A DNA stretch of 56,347 bases from Pseudomonadota bacterium (GTDB lineage Bacteria > Pseudomonadota > Gammaproteobacteria > Steroidobacterales > Steroidobacteraceae): positions 1-56,347 of the forward strand of contig JANYAE010000032.1 in assembly GCA_025355105.1 (NCBI GenBank), written 5' to 3'. Shown here piece after piece: positions 33,959 to 43,392 of the stretch. A program made the translations under genes and the position numbers. The stretch's first letter is position 1. Each line of letters starts with the position of its first letter. The notes beneath the pieces were generated by a model, which had not been told where the DNA came from, did no database searches, and saw nothing but the letters and a program-made list of their open reading frames with translations.

Positions 33959-34891
33959 GTGAATGCCAGCCAACGCCCCGCGGTTGCCTTCGTCGGCCTC
34001 GGCAAGATGGGCGCCAACATGGCGCGCCGGCTGGCGCGCGCCGGCCTCGCAGTGGTCGCCTTCGATGTCGCGGAGCCCGCCCGCGCGGCGCTAGCGCCGG
34101 AGCCGCGGGTGCTGATCGCGGCGACGCTTGCCGCGGCGGTCACGGCGCTTACGCCGCCGCGCGTCGTGTGGCTGATGCTGCCCGCCGGCGAGCCGACCGC
34201 GGCCACCCTCACGGCGCTGCACGCGCTGCTCGCGCCGGGCGACGTGATCGTCGACGGCGCGAACGCCGACTATCGCGACAGCGTGCGCCACGCCGCCGAG
34301 GCGGCCGCGCGCGGCCTGCATGCGGTCGACGCCGGCGTCTCCGGCGGGATCTGGGGGCTTGCGAGCGGCTACGGGCTGATGCTCGGCGGCAGCGCGCAGG
34401 CGGTTGCGCCGGTCGTGCCGCTCGCACGCGCGCTCGCGCCTGCGCCGGACCGCGGCTGGGTCCACTGCGGCCCGCCCGGCGCCGGCCACTTCGTCAAGAT
34501 GGTGCACAACGGCATCGAGTACGGCCTGATGCAGGCCTACGCGGAGGGCTTCGCGCTGATGCGCGACAAGCGCGAATTCGGCCTCGACGTCGCGGCGATC
34601 GCCAGCAGCTGGCGCGACGGCAGCGTGGTGCGCTCGTGGCTGCTCGAGCTCGCCGCCGACATGCTGAACGCCGACCCCGGCTTCAACGGCGTCGCGCCGG
34701 TGGTCGCCGACTCCGGCGAAGGGCGCTGGACGGTGCGCGAGGCGATCGAGCTCGGCACGCCGCTGCCGGTGATCAGTGCCGCGCTGATGAACCGCTTCGC
34801 GACGCAGGGGCGCGACGACTACGCCGCGCAGTTCCTCGCCCAGCTGCGGCACGCCTTCGGCGGCCACTTCGTGCCGAAGGTCGGCGACTGA
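33959..34891 (+). CDS. gnd: 6-phosphogluconate dehydrogenase, short decarboxylating type
   Basis: Oxidatively decarboxylates 6-phosphogluconate to ribulose 5-phosphate. The 310 aa length fits the short (YqeC/GntZ-like) class rather than the 470 aa enteric enzyme. It has the Rossmann loop FVGLGKMGANMA, the substrate motif DAGVSGGIWGL and the catalytic GHFVKMVHNGIEYG with Lys and Asn. The start is a GTG at 33959. It converges on the phosphogluconolactonase gene, the preceding step of the pathway; no glucose-6-phosphate dehydrogenase gene is in the window. Short forms often prefer NAD, which cannot be read here. Confidence 0.9.
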   Translation: MNASQRPAVAFVGLGKMGANMARRLARAGLAVVAFDVAEPARAALAPEPRVLIAATLAAAVTALTPPRVVWLMLPAGEPTAATLTALHALLAPGDVIVDGANADYRDSVRHAAEAAARGLHAVDAGVSGGIWGLASGYGLMLGGSAQAVAPVVPLARALAPAPDRGWVHCGPPGAGHFVKMVHNGIEYGLMQAYAEGFALMRDKREFGLDVAAIASSWRDGSVVRSWLLELAADMLNADPGFNGVAPVVADSGEGRWTVREAIELGTPLPVISAALMNRFATQGRDDYAAQFLAQLRHAFGGHFVPKVGD

Positions 34892-34913
34892 GCGCCGACG
34901 ACGCGCCGCTCAG
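34888..34913. terminator. inverted repeat containing both stop codons of the convergent gnd/pgl pair
   Basis: CTGAGCG (34888-34894) and CGCTCAG (34907-34913) form a 7-bp stem with a 12-nt loop. The TGA of gnd and, on the other strand, the TGA of pgl lie inside the arms. There is no T-run, so it would be at most a weak bidirectional terminator or mRNA 3' end structure. Confidence 0.35.
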
Positions 34914-35623
34914 CGCAGCGCGCGCAGCTCGGCGGGCAGCGCCGCGGCAGCCTCGGCGTCGGCGAACACGAACGCGGCCTCGCGCGCGACGCGGCCGGCG
35001 GGCACGCTCGCATCGCCGTCCCAGAGCGCGCGCAGCGCGCGCGCCTTGTCGGCGCCCGTCACGAGCCACAGGCGGTGGCGGGCGGCGTTCAGCGCACGGT
35101 AGGTCAGCGTCATGCGTCGCACCCCCTGGTAGACGCCGCTGACGCCGACGTCATGCGCGAGGTCGTCGAGCAGCGCGTCACCCGGTACCAGCGACGCAGT
35201 ATGGCCGTCGCCGCCGAGACCGAGCTGCACGACGTCGAGAGCCGGTGATTCTCCGCAGCGCTCGACGAGCAGCGCCGCATAGTCGGCCGCGCCGTCGGCG
35301 AGCGGCTTGTGCTCGACCGGCATCGCGTGGAAGGCCTCCGCCGCGAGCGCGTCCGGCGCGATCAGCAGGTCCGCGATCTGCCGCGAGTTGCGCCGCTCGT
35401 CGCTCGCCGCAACCACGCGCTCGTCGACCTGGAAGACCTCGACGCCATGCCAGTGGACCCGCAGCCGGCGCAGGTCGTGCAGCATCCGCCACGGGGTGCG
35501 ACCGCCCGATAGTGCGATCAGGCAGCGACCACGGCTGGCGGTCGCGCGCCCGATCTCGGCGCGCAGCCATTCGGCGGCGCTTTCCGCCGCTGCTTCGCTG
35601 GTCGGCAACACGTGGATCCGCAT
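34910..35623 (-). CDS. pgl: 6-phosphogluconolactonase (DevB type)
   Basis: Hydrolyses 6-phosphogluconolactone in the oxidative pentose phosphate pathway. The 237 aa protein has the family marks ALSGGRTPWRML near the N terminus, VFQVDERVVAASDERRNSR, and GLGGDGHTASLVPGD, with the conserved His that follows the GGDG loop. It is convergent with gnd, the next step of the pathway. The ATG at 35623 lies in the divergent spacer shared with the AtzG-like gene. Confidence 0.92.
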   Translation of the reverse strand: MRIHVLPTSEAAAESAAEWLRAEIGRATASRGRCLIALSGGRTPWRMLHDLRRLRVHWHGVEVFQVDERVVAASDERRNSRQIADLLIAPDALAAEAFHAMPVEHKPLADGAADYAALLVERCGESPALDVVQLGLGGDGHTASLVPGDALLDDLAHDVGVSGVYQGVRRMTLTYRALNAARHRLWLVTGADKARALRALWDGDASVPAGRVAREAAFVFADAEAAAALPAELRALR

Positions 35624-35705
35624 CGAGTTCGCCTCATCCCGAACCGGCCGCGCCGGGTGAAGAGCCGTGCATCGTCAGCCTGCCGCGTCGATTCCCGGCA
35701 ACATT

Positions 35706-35734
35706 TTGACCGTTCGCCGCGAGACTGCAATGCT
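35706..35734 (+). promoter_or_regulatory. candidate promoter of the AtzG-like/amidase pair
   Basis: TTGACC (35706-35711), 17-bp spacer and AATGCT (35729-35734) precede the GTG at 35771. The -35 is good and the -10 is weak. No other element was recognised in the 147-bp spacer. Confidence 0.35.
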
Positions 35735-35770
35735 TGCCGCCGGTGACGATGCGGCAGGAGGCAGGCTACC

Positions 35771-35992
35771 GTGACGGATCGCAAGAGCTCCACGCTGGAA
35801 GCCGCAACGGTGTCGGCCCTTGCCCGCCTGCTTGGCTACCCGCCGCTGGACGCCGACACCGCCGCGCGCATCGCCGCCGGCGCGAGCAACGCGGTGGCGG
35901 CGGTCCGCGCCACCGCGACCGTGCCGCTGTTCGACGCCGAGCCCGGCAACTATCTCGCCGAGCTCGAGCGCCTCGCAGGTCCCGGCCCGTGA
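35771..35992 (+). CDS. AtzG-like small subunit (DUF4089)
   Basis: A 73 aa protein with the layout of AtzG: a short N terminus, a helix with SALARLLGYPPLDADTAARI and a C-terminal VPLFDAEPGNYLAELERLA. In the cyanuric acid pathway AtzG is the small partner of the amidase AtzE, forming a GatCA-like complex. Here too the following gene is an amidase, overlapping by GTGA. The start is GTG, with an AGG-rich region upstream. Such pairs are also found away from triazine genes, so a role with another carboxamide is possible. Confidence 0.75.
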   Translation: MTDRKSSTLEAATVSALARLLGYPPLDADTAARIAAGASNAVAAVRATATVPLFDAEPGNYLAELERLAGPGP

Positions 35993-37401
35993 TCGATCCG
36001 CAGCACGCAACGCTGGTCGAGGCCGCCGCCGCGCTGGCGCGCGGTGAGCTGAGCAGCGAGGCGCTGACGCAGGCCTGCCTCGAGCGCGCCCACCGCCTCA
36101 ATCCGGCGCTGAACTGCTTCCTGCGGATCGAGGACGAGGCGGCGCTCGCCGCTGCGCGGCGCGCCGACGCCGCGCGCGCCGCCGGCCACCCGCTCGGCGT
36201 GCTGCATGGCGTGCCGATCGCGGTCAAGGACATGTTCTACGACCCGGCGCGCGAGACGAGTTCGGGCTCGGAGATCCGCCGCGGTTTCCACGGGCCGGCG
36301 ACCGCCACCGCGCTCGCCCGGCTCAAGGCCGCCGGCGCCATCGTGCTCGGCGCGCTCAACATGACCGAGTTCGCGCTCGGGCCGACCGGTCACAACCCCT
36401 TCTATGGCGCGTGCCACAACCCGTGGAACCCGGACCACATCGCCGGCGGCTCGTCGAGCGGCTCGGGCGCCGCGGTGGCGGCGCGCATCGCCTTCGGCAC
36501 GCTCGGCTCCGACACCGGTGGATCGATCCGGCTGCCGGCGGCCGCCAACGGCATCCTCGGCATCAAGCCGACCTACGGCCGCGTGCCGCGCACCGGCGCG
36601 ATGCCGCTGTCGTGGTCGATCGACCACGTCGGGCCGCTGGCGCGGACCGCCGCCGACCTCGCGCGGCTGCTCGGCGTGATCGCCGGCCACGACCCGGCGG
36701 ATCCGACCTCAAGCCGTCGCGCGGTACCGGACTACGAGTCGCAGCTCGGCGCCGGGATCCGCGGCCTGCGGCTCGGCGTGCCGCAGAACTTCTTCTTCGA
36801 CGACCTCGAGCCCGCGGTCGGCACGGTCCTCGAGGCGGCGCTCGCCGCACTCGAATCGGCCGGCGCGCAGCGTCTCGCCGTCAACGTGCCCGGCGCGCAG
36901 CACCTGACCGAGCTCGGCCGCACGGTCGTGTACACCGAGGCCGCGGCGCTGCACGGCCACTGGCTGCGCACGCGGCCCGAGGACTACTCGCCGCAGGTGC
37001 GTGCCCGCGTCGCGACCGGGGTCGCGATCCCGGCGGCCGCGTACGCCGAGGCCTTGCAGCTGCGCGCGCTGGTGCTGCGGCGCGTCTGTGACGAGGTGTT
37101 CGGCGCCTGCGACGTACTCGTGACGCCGTCGCTGTCGATCGAAGTGCCGACGCTGGCGGCCACCGACGTCGGTGGCAGCGCCTCGATGTGGAGCACGATC
37201 GGTCGGTTGCTCAAGTGCGTCGCGCCCTTCAACTACCTCGGCCTGCCTGCGCTCAGCGTGCCGGTCGGCTTCACGGCCAATGGCCTGCCGGCCGCTCTGC
37301 AGCTGGTCGGCCGCCCGTTTGCCGAGGCGACGCTGCTCGGCGTCGCCGCCGCATACCAGCGGCTGGCGCCCTGGCACGAGTGCCTGCCGCCGGTGCACTG
37401 A
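35989..37401 (+). CDS. amidase-signature hydrolase, AtzE-like
   Basis: A 470 aa amidase with the full Ser-cisSer-Lys triad: Lys80 in IAVKDMF, Ser155 in GGSSSGSG and Ser179 in [13 protein letters not shown]. Coupling by a 4-bp overlap to an AtzG-like gene suggests an AtzE-type 1-carboxybiuret hydrolase or a related amide hydrolase. No cyanuric acid or biuret hydrolase gene is visible, so the physiological substrate is open. The ureohydrolase cluster 20 kb upstream is the only other urea-type gene in the window. The start is the GTG of the GTGA overlap. Confidence 0.87.
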   Translation: MIDPQHATLVEAAAALARGELSSEALTQACLERAHRLNPALNCFLRIEDEAALAAARRADAARAAGHPLGVLHGVPIAVKDMFYDPARETSSGSEIRRGFHGPATATALARLKAAGAIVLGALNMTEFALGPTGHNPFYGACHNPWNPDHIAGGSSSGSGAAVAARIAFGTLGSDTGGSIRLPAAANGILGIKPTYGRVPRTGAMPLSWSIDHVGPLARTAADLARLLGVIAGHDPADPTSSRRAVPDYESQLGAGIRGLRLGVPQNFFFDDLEPAVGTVLEAALAALESAGAQRLAVNVPGAQHLTELGRTVVYTEAAALHGHWLRTRPEDYSPQVRARVATGVAIPAAAYAEALQLRALVLRRVCDEVFGACDVLVTPSLSIEVPTLAATDVGGSASMWSTIGRLLKCVAPFNYLGLPALSVPVGFTANGLPAALQLVGRPFAEATLLGVAAAYQRLAPWHECLPPVH

Positions 37402-37513
37402 GCGCAGCGTCGCCTGGATCGAGACGCGCGTCACGCTTCGGCCTGCCAGCGCTTCAGCCTGCGGCAAAACGCGCGATAAGCGGTTACCTGGTCGCGTCTT
37501 GGGGAATTGCGCA

Positions 37514-39388
37514 GTGGCGGAGCATCTCATCTGGCTCCTCAGCCTTCGCGGCGTGTCGGTCCGTGCCCGGCTGCTGCTCATCAACGCGCTGCTGATGCTG
37601 GCGCTCGGCCTGGTCAGCGTGGTCACCTGGAGCGCGCTCGACGAGCAGAGCGGCGCGATGGCCGACCTCGCGCTGATCAGCAAGGTCGCGCGCTACCACC
37701 AGGATGCGGACATGCTGCACGCCTCGCTGCGCGCCGACGTCAACGCCGCGCTCGCCAGCGCGCAGCTCACCGCCGACGAGCGCGCCGCGCTCGAGAAGTC
37801 GATCGACGAGAATGCGATGGATCTGCGCCGCGACCTGCAGGCGCTCGACAAGCTGACGCTGTCGCCGGAACTCACCGAGAGCGAGCAGAAGGTGCGGCGC
37901 CTGGCCGAGGCCTTCCTGGTCCGCGCGCTCGAGGTCGGCCGCCTCGCGATCCGCGATCCGAAGAGCGCGACGGCGCTGCTGCCGGCGTTCAACGAGACGA
38001 TCGCGGCGTTGCGCCAGGCGATCGACCAGCAGACCGCGCTGCTGTCGCAGGGCGTCGTTCGCGCCAACGACGACGCCGCCGCCGCCGCGCTCAGCGCCAA
38101 GCGCTGGATCGTGTCGGCGTTCGTGCTCGCCGGCCTGGTGGCGGGCCTGCTGGTGGCGTTCGTCTCGGCCTCGATCCGCCGCTCGCTGCGCGCGGTACGC
38201 GACGTCGCACACGCGATGGCCGCCGGCGACCTCGAGGTGCGCAACGCCGACCTCACGCGCGACGAGGTCGGCCAGCTCGCGCGCGCGCTGAATTCGCTGG
38301 CCGACAACCTGAGCGGCATGATCATCAAGCTGCGCTCGGACGCCGAACGCGACGCCTTCGGCACGCAGCTGGTCGAGGCGCTCGAGATGGCCGACACCGA
38401 GGAGGAGGCGCACGCGACCATTGGCCGCGCGATGGCCGCGGTCGCCGGCGACCGGCCGATGGAGCTCTTGATCGCGGACTCGAGCCGTGCGCACCTCGAG
38501 CGCGCGATCGCGCATCCGACTGCCGGCGCGCCCGGCTGCGACGTGGAGTCGCCCTTCAGCTGCGTCGCGGTGCGGCGCGGCAACCCGGTCAGTTTCGCCG
38601 ACAGCGACGCGCTGAACGCCTGCGCGCGGCTGCGCGGCCGCAGCTGCGGGCCGATGTCGGCGGTGTGCGTTCCGGTCAGCTTCATGGGCCGCTCGCTCGG
38701 CGTGCTGCACGTCGCCGGCGCGCAGCGCTCGCCGCCGACGGCGCTGCAGCTGGCGCAGCTGACGACGCTCGGCATCCAGGCCGGCGCCCGGATCGGCACG
38801 GTGCGCGCCTTCCAGAAGACGCAGCGCCAGGCATCGACCGACGCGCTCACCGGATTGTTCAATCGGCGCACGCTCGAGGAGCGGGTGCGCAACCTCGCCG
38901 CCGACGGCGTGCCGTTCGCGGTCGCGATCGCCGATCTTGACCACTTCAAGAAGCTGAACGACACCCGCGGTCACGAGGCAGGCGACAACGCGCTGCGCCA
39001 GTTCGCCGACGTGCTGCGCCGCGCGCTGCGCGGCGAGGATACGGCGGCACGCTGGGGTGGCGAGGAGTTCGTGCTGCTGCTGCCGCACACCAGCGCGGCC
39101 GAGGCAGCCGAGGTCGTCGACCGGGTCCGTGCCATGCTCGCCGAGGCGCAGCTCGTATCCAGCACGCCGGCCTTCACCTCGAGCTTCGGCATCGCCGACT
39201 CGACGATGTCGCCACGCTTCGAGCAACTGGTGCGGATCGCTGACGACGCCCTGTATCGCGCCAAGGACGGTGGCCGGGATCGTGCGGTGGTGGGCCACCC
39301 GTCGAACGTCGACCCGTCGATGCTGCGCCGCGCCGTCGAGCACCCGGCGAGCGTCGACGTCGTGCGCATCGCGAGCGGCGGCGAGTAG
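37514..39388 (+). CDS. membrane diguanylate cyclase (HAMP-GAF-like-GGDEF)
   Basis: A 624 aa cyclic-di-GMP synthase. A first helix (about residues 20-37) and a second (about 201-222) bracket a helical periplasmic sensor domain. A HAMP domain, a GAF-like segment (about 290-430) with several Cys, and the GGDEF domain follow. The active site is GGEEF (515-519), an accepted variant, and the inhibitory I-site RGED (506-509) stands 5 residues before it, so product inhibition is expected. The start is a GTG with GGGGA upstream. No phosphodiesterase domain is present. YajQ, a possible cyclic-di-GMP binder, is encoded at 10778. Confidence 0.9.
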   Translation: MAEHLIWLLSLRGVSVRARLLLINALLMLALGLVSVVTWSALDEQSGAMADLALISKVARYHQDADMLHASLRADVNAALASAQLTADERAALEKSIDENAMDLRRDLQALDKLTLSPELTESEQKVRRLAEAFLVRALEVGRLAIRDPKSATALLPAFNETIAALRQAIDQQTALLSQGVVRANDDAAAAALSAKRWIVSAFVLAGLVAGLLVAFVSASIRRSLRAVRDVAHAMAAGDLEVRNADLTRDEVGQLARALNSLADNLSGMIIKLRSDAERDAFGTQLVEALEMADTEEEAHATIGRAMAAVAGDRPMELLIADSSRAHLERAIAHPTAGAPGCDVESPFSCVAVRRGNPVSFADSDALNACARLRGRSCGPMSAVCVPVSFMGRSLGVLHVAGAQRSPPTALQLAQLTTLGIQAGARIGTVRAFQKTQRQASTDALTGLFNRRTLEERVRNLAADGVPFAVAIADLDHFKKLNDTRGHEAGDNALRQFADVLRRALRGEDTAARWGGEEFVLLLPHTSAAEAAEVVDRVRAMLAEAQLVSSTPAFTSSFGIADSTMSPRFEQLVRIADDALYRAKDGGRDRAVVGHPSNVDPSMLRRAVEHPASVDVVRIASGGE

Positions 39389-39391
39389 CGG

Positions 39392-41371
39392 TCAGTCCGG
39401 GACGGTCAGCACGCCGTCGGCGAAGCGAATCCGGTCGGCGCCCGGATCGACCTTGAGCTGGCCGAGGTGCGCGTCGTCGAGCGGCGGCGCACCGCCCGCG
39501 CCAGCACCTCTCGGCCGCGAGCGGATCACCTGCGATGGCGGCAGCGCCGTGCCCTGCCGCAGGCGCTCGAGCAGCGCGTCGAGGGCGCGACACAGCCACG
39601 CCTGCATCGGTACGTAGGCCGCGGCCATATCGGGCAGCGCCAGGAAGGCGTCGAAGTGGTGCCCGTGCTCGAGCTCGTAGTAGCGCAGCTCGTCGCGCCC
39701 GCCGCGATCACGCTGATTGACCGCGTAGTAGGCCCGCGAGGCGTGGTTCACCGGAATCAGGCTGTCGGCGCGACCGTGCAGGATGATCACGGGGCGATTG
39801 CCGAGCTGGCCGCTCATCACGACTTCCTGCTGGCCGCGGTGCACCGCGGCCAGCAGCGCGGCGCGGTCCGCCGGCAGCCCCTCAACCGGCTGCGCCGAGC
39901 GTGCGAGCACGCGCTCCGGCGCGTAGGCGAGCGCCAGGGCGAGGCTGCCCTCGTTGTTGGCGCGGCGCTCGCCGCGGCCGTCGCGCGCGCAGAGCGCGAC
40001 CGGTCCGGTCGGCGCGATGCCATTGCTGTCGGCCCACAGCACCGCCGCCTCGGCCTCGGTCAACGACCGCGGTCGCCCGTCGCCGTCGGTGGCGGCGAAG
40101 CTGACGCCAGCATAGGGAGCCGACGGCGCGCGGCGCGAGTACGCCCAGCCGTACGACACGCTCAGCGACGACCACAGGTTGGCGGCCAGGTTGAAGTGGC
40201 CGAGCCGCAGCGCCTGCGGCAGCATGCCGGCCGCGAGCAGCTGCTCGCGCGCGGCGTTGGCCGCGGCCGCCGCCGGTCCTGCCGGCAGCAGACCGAGCGC
40301 CTGCAGGCCGGCGCCGTGCGCCTCGAGCCGCGTGCGCGCGGCGGCGGTCGCCGCCGCCAGCGGCGCCGCGGCCTCCGCGTCGGCAAGCACCGCGCACGGC
40401 TGGTACAGGCCGTGCAGGCCGGTGTAGTCGTAGAGCGCGATGCCGGCCGCCGACAGCCGTCGGCCGCCGTAGTGGATCTCGAGACCGTCGGTGCGACCGG
40501 ATACCATCGCGTTCGGCTCGCAGGCCACCGCGCCGCTGATCCAGCCTTCGCGGTCGCGCTCCAGCGCCCGCAGCACCGTGCCGCCGCCGTTCGAGACGCC
40601 GGCCGCCAGCACCAGCGTGTTGGCCGCTGACAGCGGCCGCCGCAAGCGATCGCCGAGCTCGCGATTCAGGAATTCGAAGCCGGCCTGGATGGCCTGCAGC
40701 AGATACACGCCCCAATCGGCCTCAGGATTGAGTCCCGACTGCGCGTGCTTGAACAGCAGCGTGTGCGGCTCGCGCCGCGCGTAGTCCGCGAGCTCCGCGT
40801 CGAGCGCCGGCGCGAAGCCGAGCAGCGGGTCGGCCGGATCGTCGCTGAGCGTGCCGTCGATCCGGTAGCCGCGGCCGCGGTCGAGGTCCCAGACGCCGAC
40901 GCCGGTGCCCTTATCGGTGTGCACGACGGCGAAGCCGCGGCGCAGCCCCCATTCGGCCGCCGTCGGCAGCGCCCCGTAGATGCCCCGCGAGCCGGACGAG
41001 GCTACCGCGAGCAGGCACGGATCCGCGGCATCGAAGGCCGCGGGGATCTGCAGCAGCACGCTCGTGACGCCGCGGCCGTCCGGCGTGCGCAGCGCGGCGA
41101 GGTACTCGACGCCACCGATGCCGTGGTCGTTGGCCGGGCCGTACAGCCGGCCGAAGCCACCGGCGTCGGTCAGGTCGACCAGCCCGCTGTAGGCCGCATG
41201 GACCGCGCGCCGGCGCAGCTCGCGCGGCGTCGGGCGCTGCGGATTCGCGAACGGCGGCGGCGGTCCGCGCAGCCCGGCGACGCCGAGGCCCGCCGTCAGC
41301 AGGTCGTCGCTCGTGCCGTCGAACGCCGAGCGCAGCGCTTCGCCGACGATCCGGGCCGCGATCGTCGTCAT
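39392..41371 (-). CDS. D-3-hydroxybutyrate oligomer hydrolase
   Basis: A 659 aa enzyme of the 3HB-oligomer hydrolase family, which cleaves soluble oligomers released from polyhydroxybutyrate. Recognisable are VASSGSRGIYGA, TDKGTGVGVWD, a probable nucleophile in LAAGVSNGGGTVLR, and HGRADSLIPVNHASRAYY with DELRYYELEHGHHFDAF for the acid and His. The N terminus, MTTIAARIVGEAL, has no signal peptide, unlike several secreted homologues, so it is probably cytoplasmic. It starts 1 bp after the stop of the cation transporter gene on the same strand. It complements the exported depolymerase-like esterase at 32887. Confidence 0.87.
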   Translation of the reverse strand: MTTIAARIVGEALRSAFDGTSDDLLTAGLGVAGLRGPPPPFANPQRPTPRELRRRAVHAAYSGLVDLTDAGGFGRLYGPANDHGIGGVEYLAALRTPDGRGVTSVLLQIPAAFDAADPCLLAVASSGSRGIYGALPTAAEWGLRRGFAVVHTDKGTGVGVWDLDRGRGYRIDGTLSDDPADPLLGFAPALDAELADYARREPHTLLFKHAQSGLNPEADWGVYLLQAIQAGFEFLNRELGDRLRRPLSAANTLVLAAGVSNGGGTVLRALERDREGWISGAVACEPNAMVSGRTDGLEIHYGGRRLSAAGIALYDYTGLHGLYQPCAVLADAEAAAPLAAATAAARTRLEAHGAGLQALGLLPAGPAAAAANAAREQLLAAGMLPQALRLGHFNLAANLWSSLSVSYGWAYSRRAPSAPYAGVSFAATDGDGRPRSLTEAEAAVLWADSNGIAPTGPVALCARDGRGERRANNEGSLALALAYAPERVLARSAQPVEGLPADRAALLAAVHRGQQEVVMSGQLGNRPVIILHGRADSLIPVNHASRAYYAVNQRDRGGRDELRYYELEHGHHFDAFLALPDMAAAYVPMQAWLCRALDALLERLRQGTALPPSQVIRSRPRGAGAGGAPPLDDAHLGQLKVDPGADRIRFADGVLTVPD

Positions 41372-41372
41372 C

Positions 41373-42263
41373 TCAGGACGCGCCTGCGGCACGCCGCGGC
41401 GGCTGCTCCAGCGGCTCGACGTGGATCGTGACCACGGCCTTGGCGAGCCGCGCGGCGATCGCCGCCTCGATGCGGTCGCAGCTGGCATGAGCGTCGGCCA
41501 CGGTCTCGCCGCCGCGCACCAGCAGCTTGAACTCGATGAAGCGCCGCGAGCCGGCCTTGCGCGTGCGCAGCTCCGCCATCGCCGCGCCGCTCGGCAGCGC
41601 GGCGGCGATGATCGCGCGCGCGGCCTCGATCTCGGCCGCGGGCAGCGACTTGTCCATCAGGCCATCAACGGAGCGGCGGATCAGCGACACCGAGGTGAAC
41701 AAGATCTGCAATGCGACGCCGAAGGCGATCACCGAGTCGAGCATCGCGAGCCGCGGCGAGATCATCACGATCAGCAGCCCCGCGATCACGCCCGCGGAGG
41801 TCAGCACATCGGTCAGCAGGTGGCGCGCGTCGGCCTCGACGACGATGCTGTCGTGCTCCTTCGCCACCCGCAGCATCAGGCGCGCGGTGACGAGGTTCAG
41901 CACCGTCGCCAGCGCCGAGATCAGCAGGCCCGGTCCGAGCTGCTCCAGCGGCGCCGGGTGCAATAGCCGGCCGACGGCCGCGTAGCCGATGCCGGCCGCG
42001 GCCAGCAGGATCAATACGCCCTCAACGCCGCTCGAGAAGTACTCGGCTTTCTCGTGCCCGTAGGCATGGTCGTCGTCGGCCGGCCGTTCCGCGACGGTCA
42101 GCATCGCGAGCGCGACCAGCCCGGCGGCCAGGTTGACGAGCGACTCCATCGCGTCCGACCAGAGGCCGATCGACCCGGTCATCACCGCGGCGCCGAACTT
42201 CAGTGCCAGCGTCGCGACCGACGTCGCGATCGACAGCGTCGCCATGCGTTTGGTCGGGGTCAC
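41373..42263 (-). CDS. cation diffusion facilitator (CDF) transporter
   Basis: A 296 aa divalent metal exporter with six helices. The metal site of helix 2 is seen in LWSDAMESLVN (D and S/N positions) and that of helix 5 in EADARHLLTDVLTS (HxxxD). A C-terminal cytoplasmic domain of about 80 residues ends in VVTIHVEPLE. The start is taken as the GTG at 42263 with GGAG upstream, giving VTPTKRMATLS, a common CDF N terminus; the ATG at 42245 is an alternative. Metal specificity (Zn, Fe, Co or Mn) cannot be set from the motif alone. Confidence 0.85.
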   Translation of the reverse strand: MTPTKRMATLSIATSVATLALKFGAAVMTGSIGLWSDAMESLVNLAAGLVALAMLTVAERPADDDHAYGHEKAEYFSSGVEGVLILLAAAGIGYAAVGRLLHPAPLEQLGPGLLISALATVLNLVTARLMLRVAKEHDSIVVEADARHLLTDVLTSAGVIAGLLIVMISPRLAMLDSVIAFGVALQILFTSVSLIRRSVDGLMDKSLPAAEIEAARAIIAAALPSGAAMAELRTRKAGSRRFIEFKLLVRGGETVADAHASCDRIEAAIAARLAKAVVTIHVEPLEQPPRRAAGAS

Positions 42264-42411
42264 CACTCGCTCCACAGCCGGGGGCCGGTCGCCATTCTGC
42301 CTCGGGATGACGCGCTTGGCCTCGGCTCGTTTGCCGCAGGTGAAAACGCTGTCGGTTCGCGTTCCGATCTGGCACCGTACGGGGACCTGCCCGCGCCGCC
42401 TCCGAGCATCC

Positions 42412-43380
42412 GTGACCCCGGCAATCTGTGGCAACTGCGACGCCCCGCTGACCGGGCCTTACTGCGCCCACTGCGGTCAGCACGCGCACGAGAGCGCCCG
42501 CGCGCTCGGCGCGCTGTTCCACGACGCCTGGCACGTGATCACGCACCTCGACGGGCGCTTCTGGCAGACGCTGCGCTTGCTGCTGCTGCGGCCCGGCCAG
42601 CTGACGCTCGAGTACTTCGCCGAGCGCCGCGCGCGCTACGTGCCGCCGGTGCGGCTCTACCTCGTGATCAGCATCCTGTTCTTCGGCCTCGGCTCGCTGA
42701 CGCGCCACCCGGGGCCCGTGCTCGAGCTGAGCGGCGACGAAACACAGAAGCAGGTCAGCGCGGAGCTCGAGGGCATCAAGGCCGAGGCCCGCCAAGCGGT
42801 CCGCGAGGCGCGACAGGCCGCGTCGCAGGTGCCTGCCAACAGCGCGACTGACGCCGATGACGGCAACGATTTCAACTTCGACTTCAAGGACTGCGACAAG
42901 ATGCAGTCCGGTATTCCTGGCCTCCAGCAACTGTTGCGCGATGCCTGCCGACGCGGTCTCGCCGACCACGGTGCAGCGCTCAAGCACGCCTTCGTCGCCA
43001 ATATCCCGAAGATGATGTTCGTGTTCCTGCCGTTGATCGCGCTCGTGATGCGGCTGCTGTACTGGATCCCGCGGCGCCACTACGTCGAGCACCTCGTCCT
43101 CGTCGTGCACAACCACGCGGCGCTGTTCCTGGCGATGACCCTGCTGTCGCTCGTTGGCCTCGTTGCGCGGATCGTGCCGGCGCTGCACGGCGCCGTCACC
43201 TTCGGCGGCTTCGCCGTCGTCGGCTACTCGATCTGGTACGTGTACCGCTCGACCCGCCGCTACTACGGCCAGGGCCGCTGGCTGACGCTCGCCAAGCTGT
43301 CGGTGGTCGGCCTCTGCTACCTGATCTTCCTCGCGATCACGCTGCTCGGCACCTTCATCATGAGCGCGCTGATCGCGTAG
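42412..43380 (+). CDS. DUF3667-type membrane protein with N-terminal zinc-ribbon-like motif
   Basis: A 322 aa protein. The N terminus has CGNCDAPLTGPYCAHCGQ, two CxxC pairs typical of a zinc ribbon. A soluble segment with HDAWHVITHLDGRFWQTL and RYVPPVRLYLVISILFFGLG follows, then several membrane helices. This architecture fits the DUF3667 family; the function is unknown. A middle region of about 100 residues is acidic and variable (DADDGNDFNFDFKDCDK). The start is a GTG close to the zinc motif; an upstream in-frame start would add unlikely sequence. It is 12 bp upstream of dinB. Confidence 0.78.
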   Translation: MTPAICGNCDAPLTGPYCAHCGQHAHESARALGALFHDAWHVITHLDGRFWQTLRLLLLRPGQLTLEYFAERRARYVPPVRLYLVISILFFGLGSLTRHPGPVLELSGDETQKQVSAELEGIKAEARQAVREARQAASQVPANSATDADDGNDFNFDFKDCDKMQSGIPGLQQLLRDACRRGLADHGAALKHAFVANIPKMMFVFLPLIALVMRLLYWIPRRHYVEHLVLVVHNHAALFLAMTLLSLVGLVARIVPALHGAVTFGGFAVVGYSIWYVYRSTRRYYGQGRWLTLAKLSVVGLCYLIFLAITLLGTFIMSALIA

Positions 43381-43392
43381 GCTAGGACGGCA

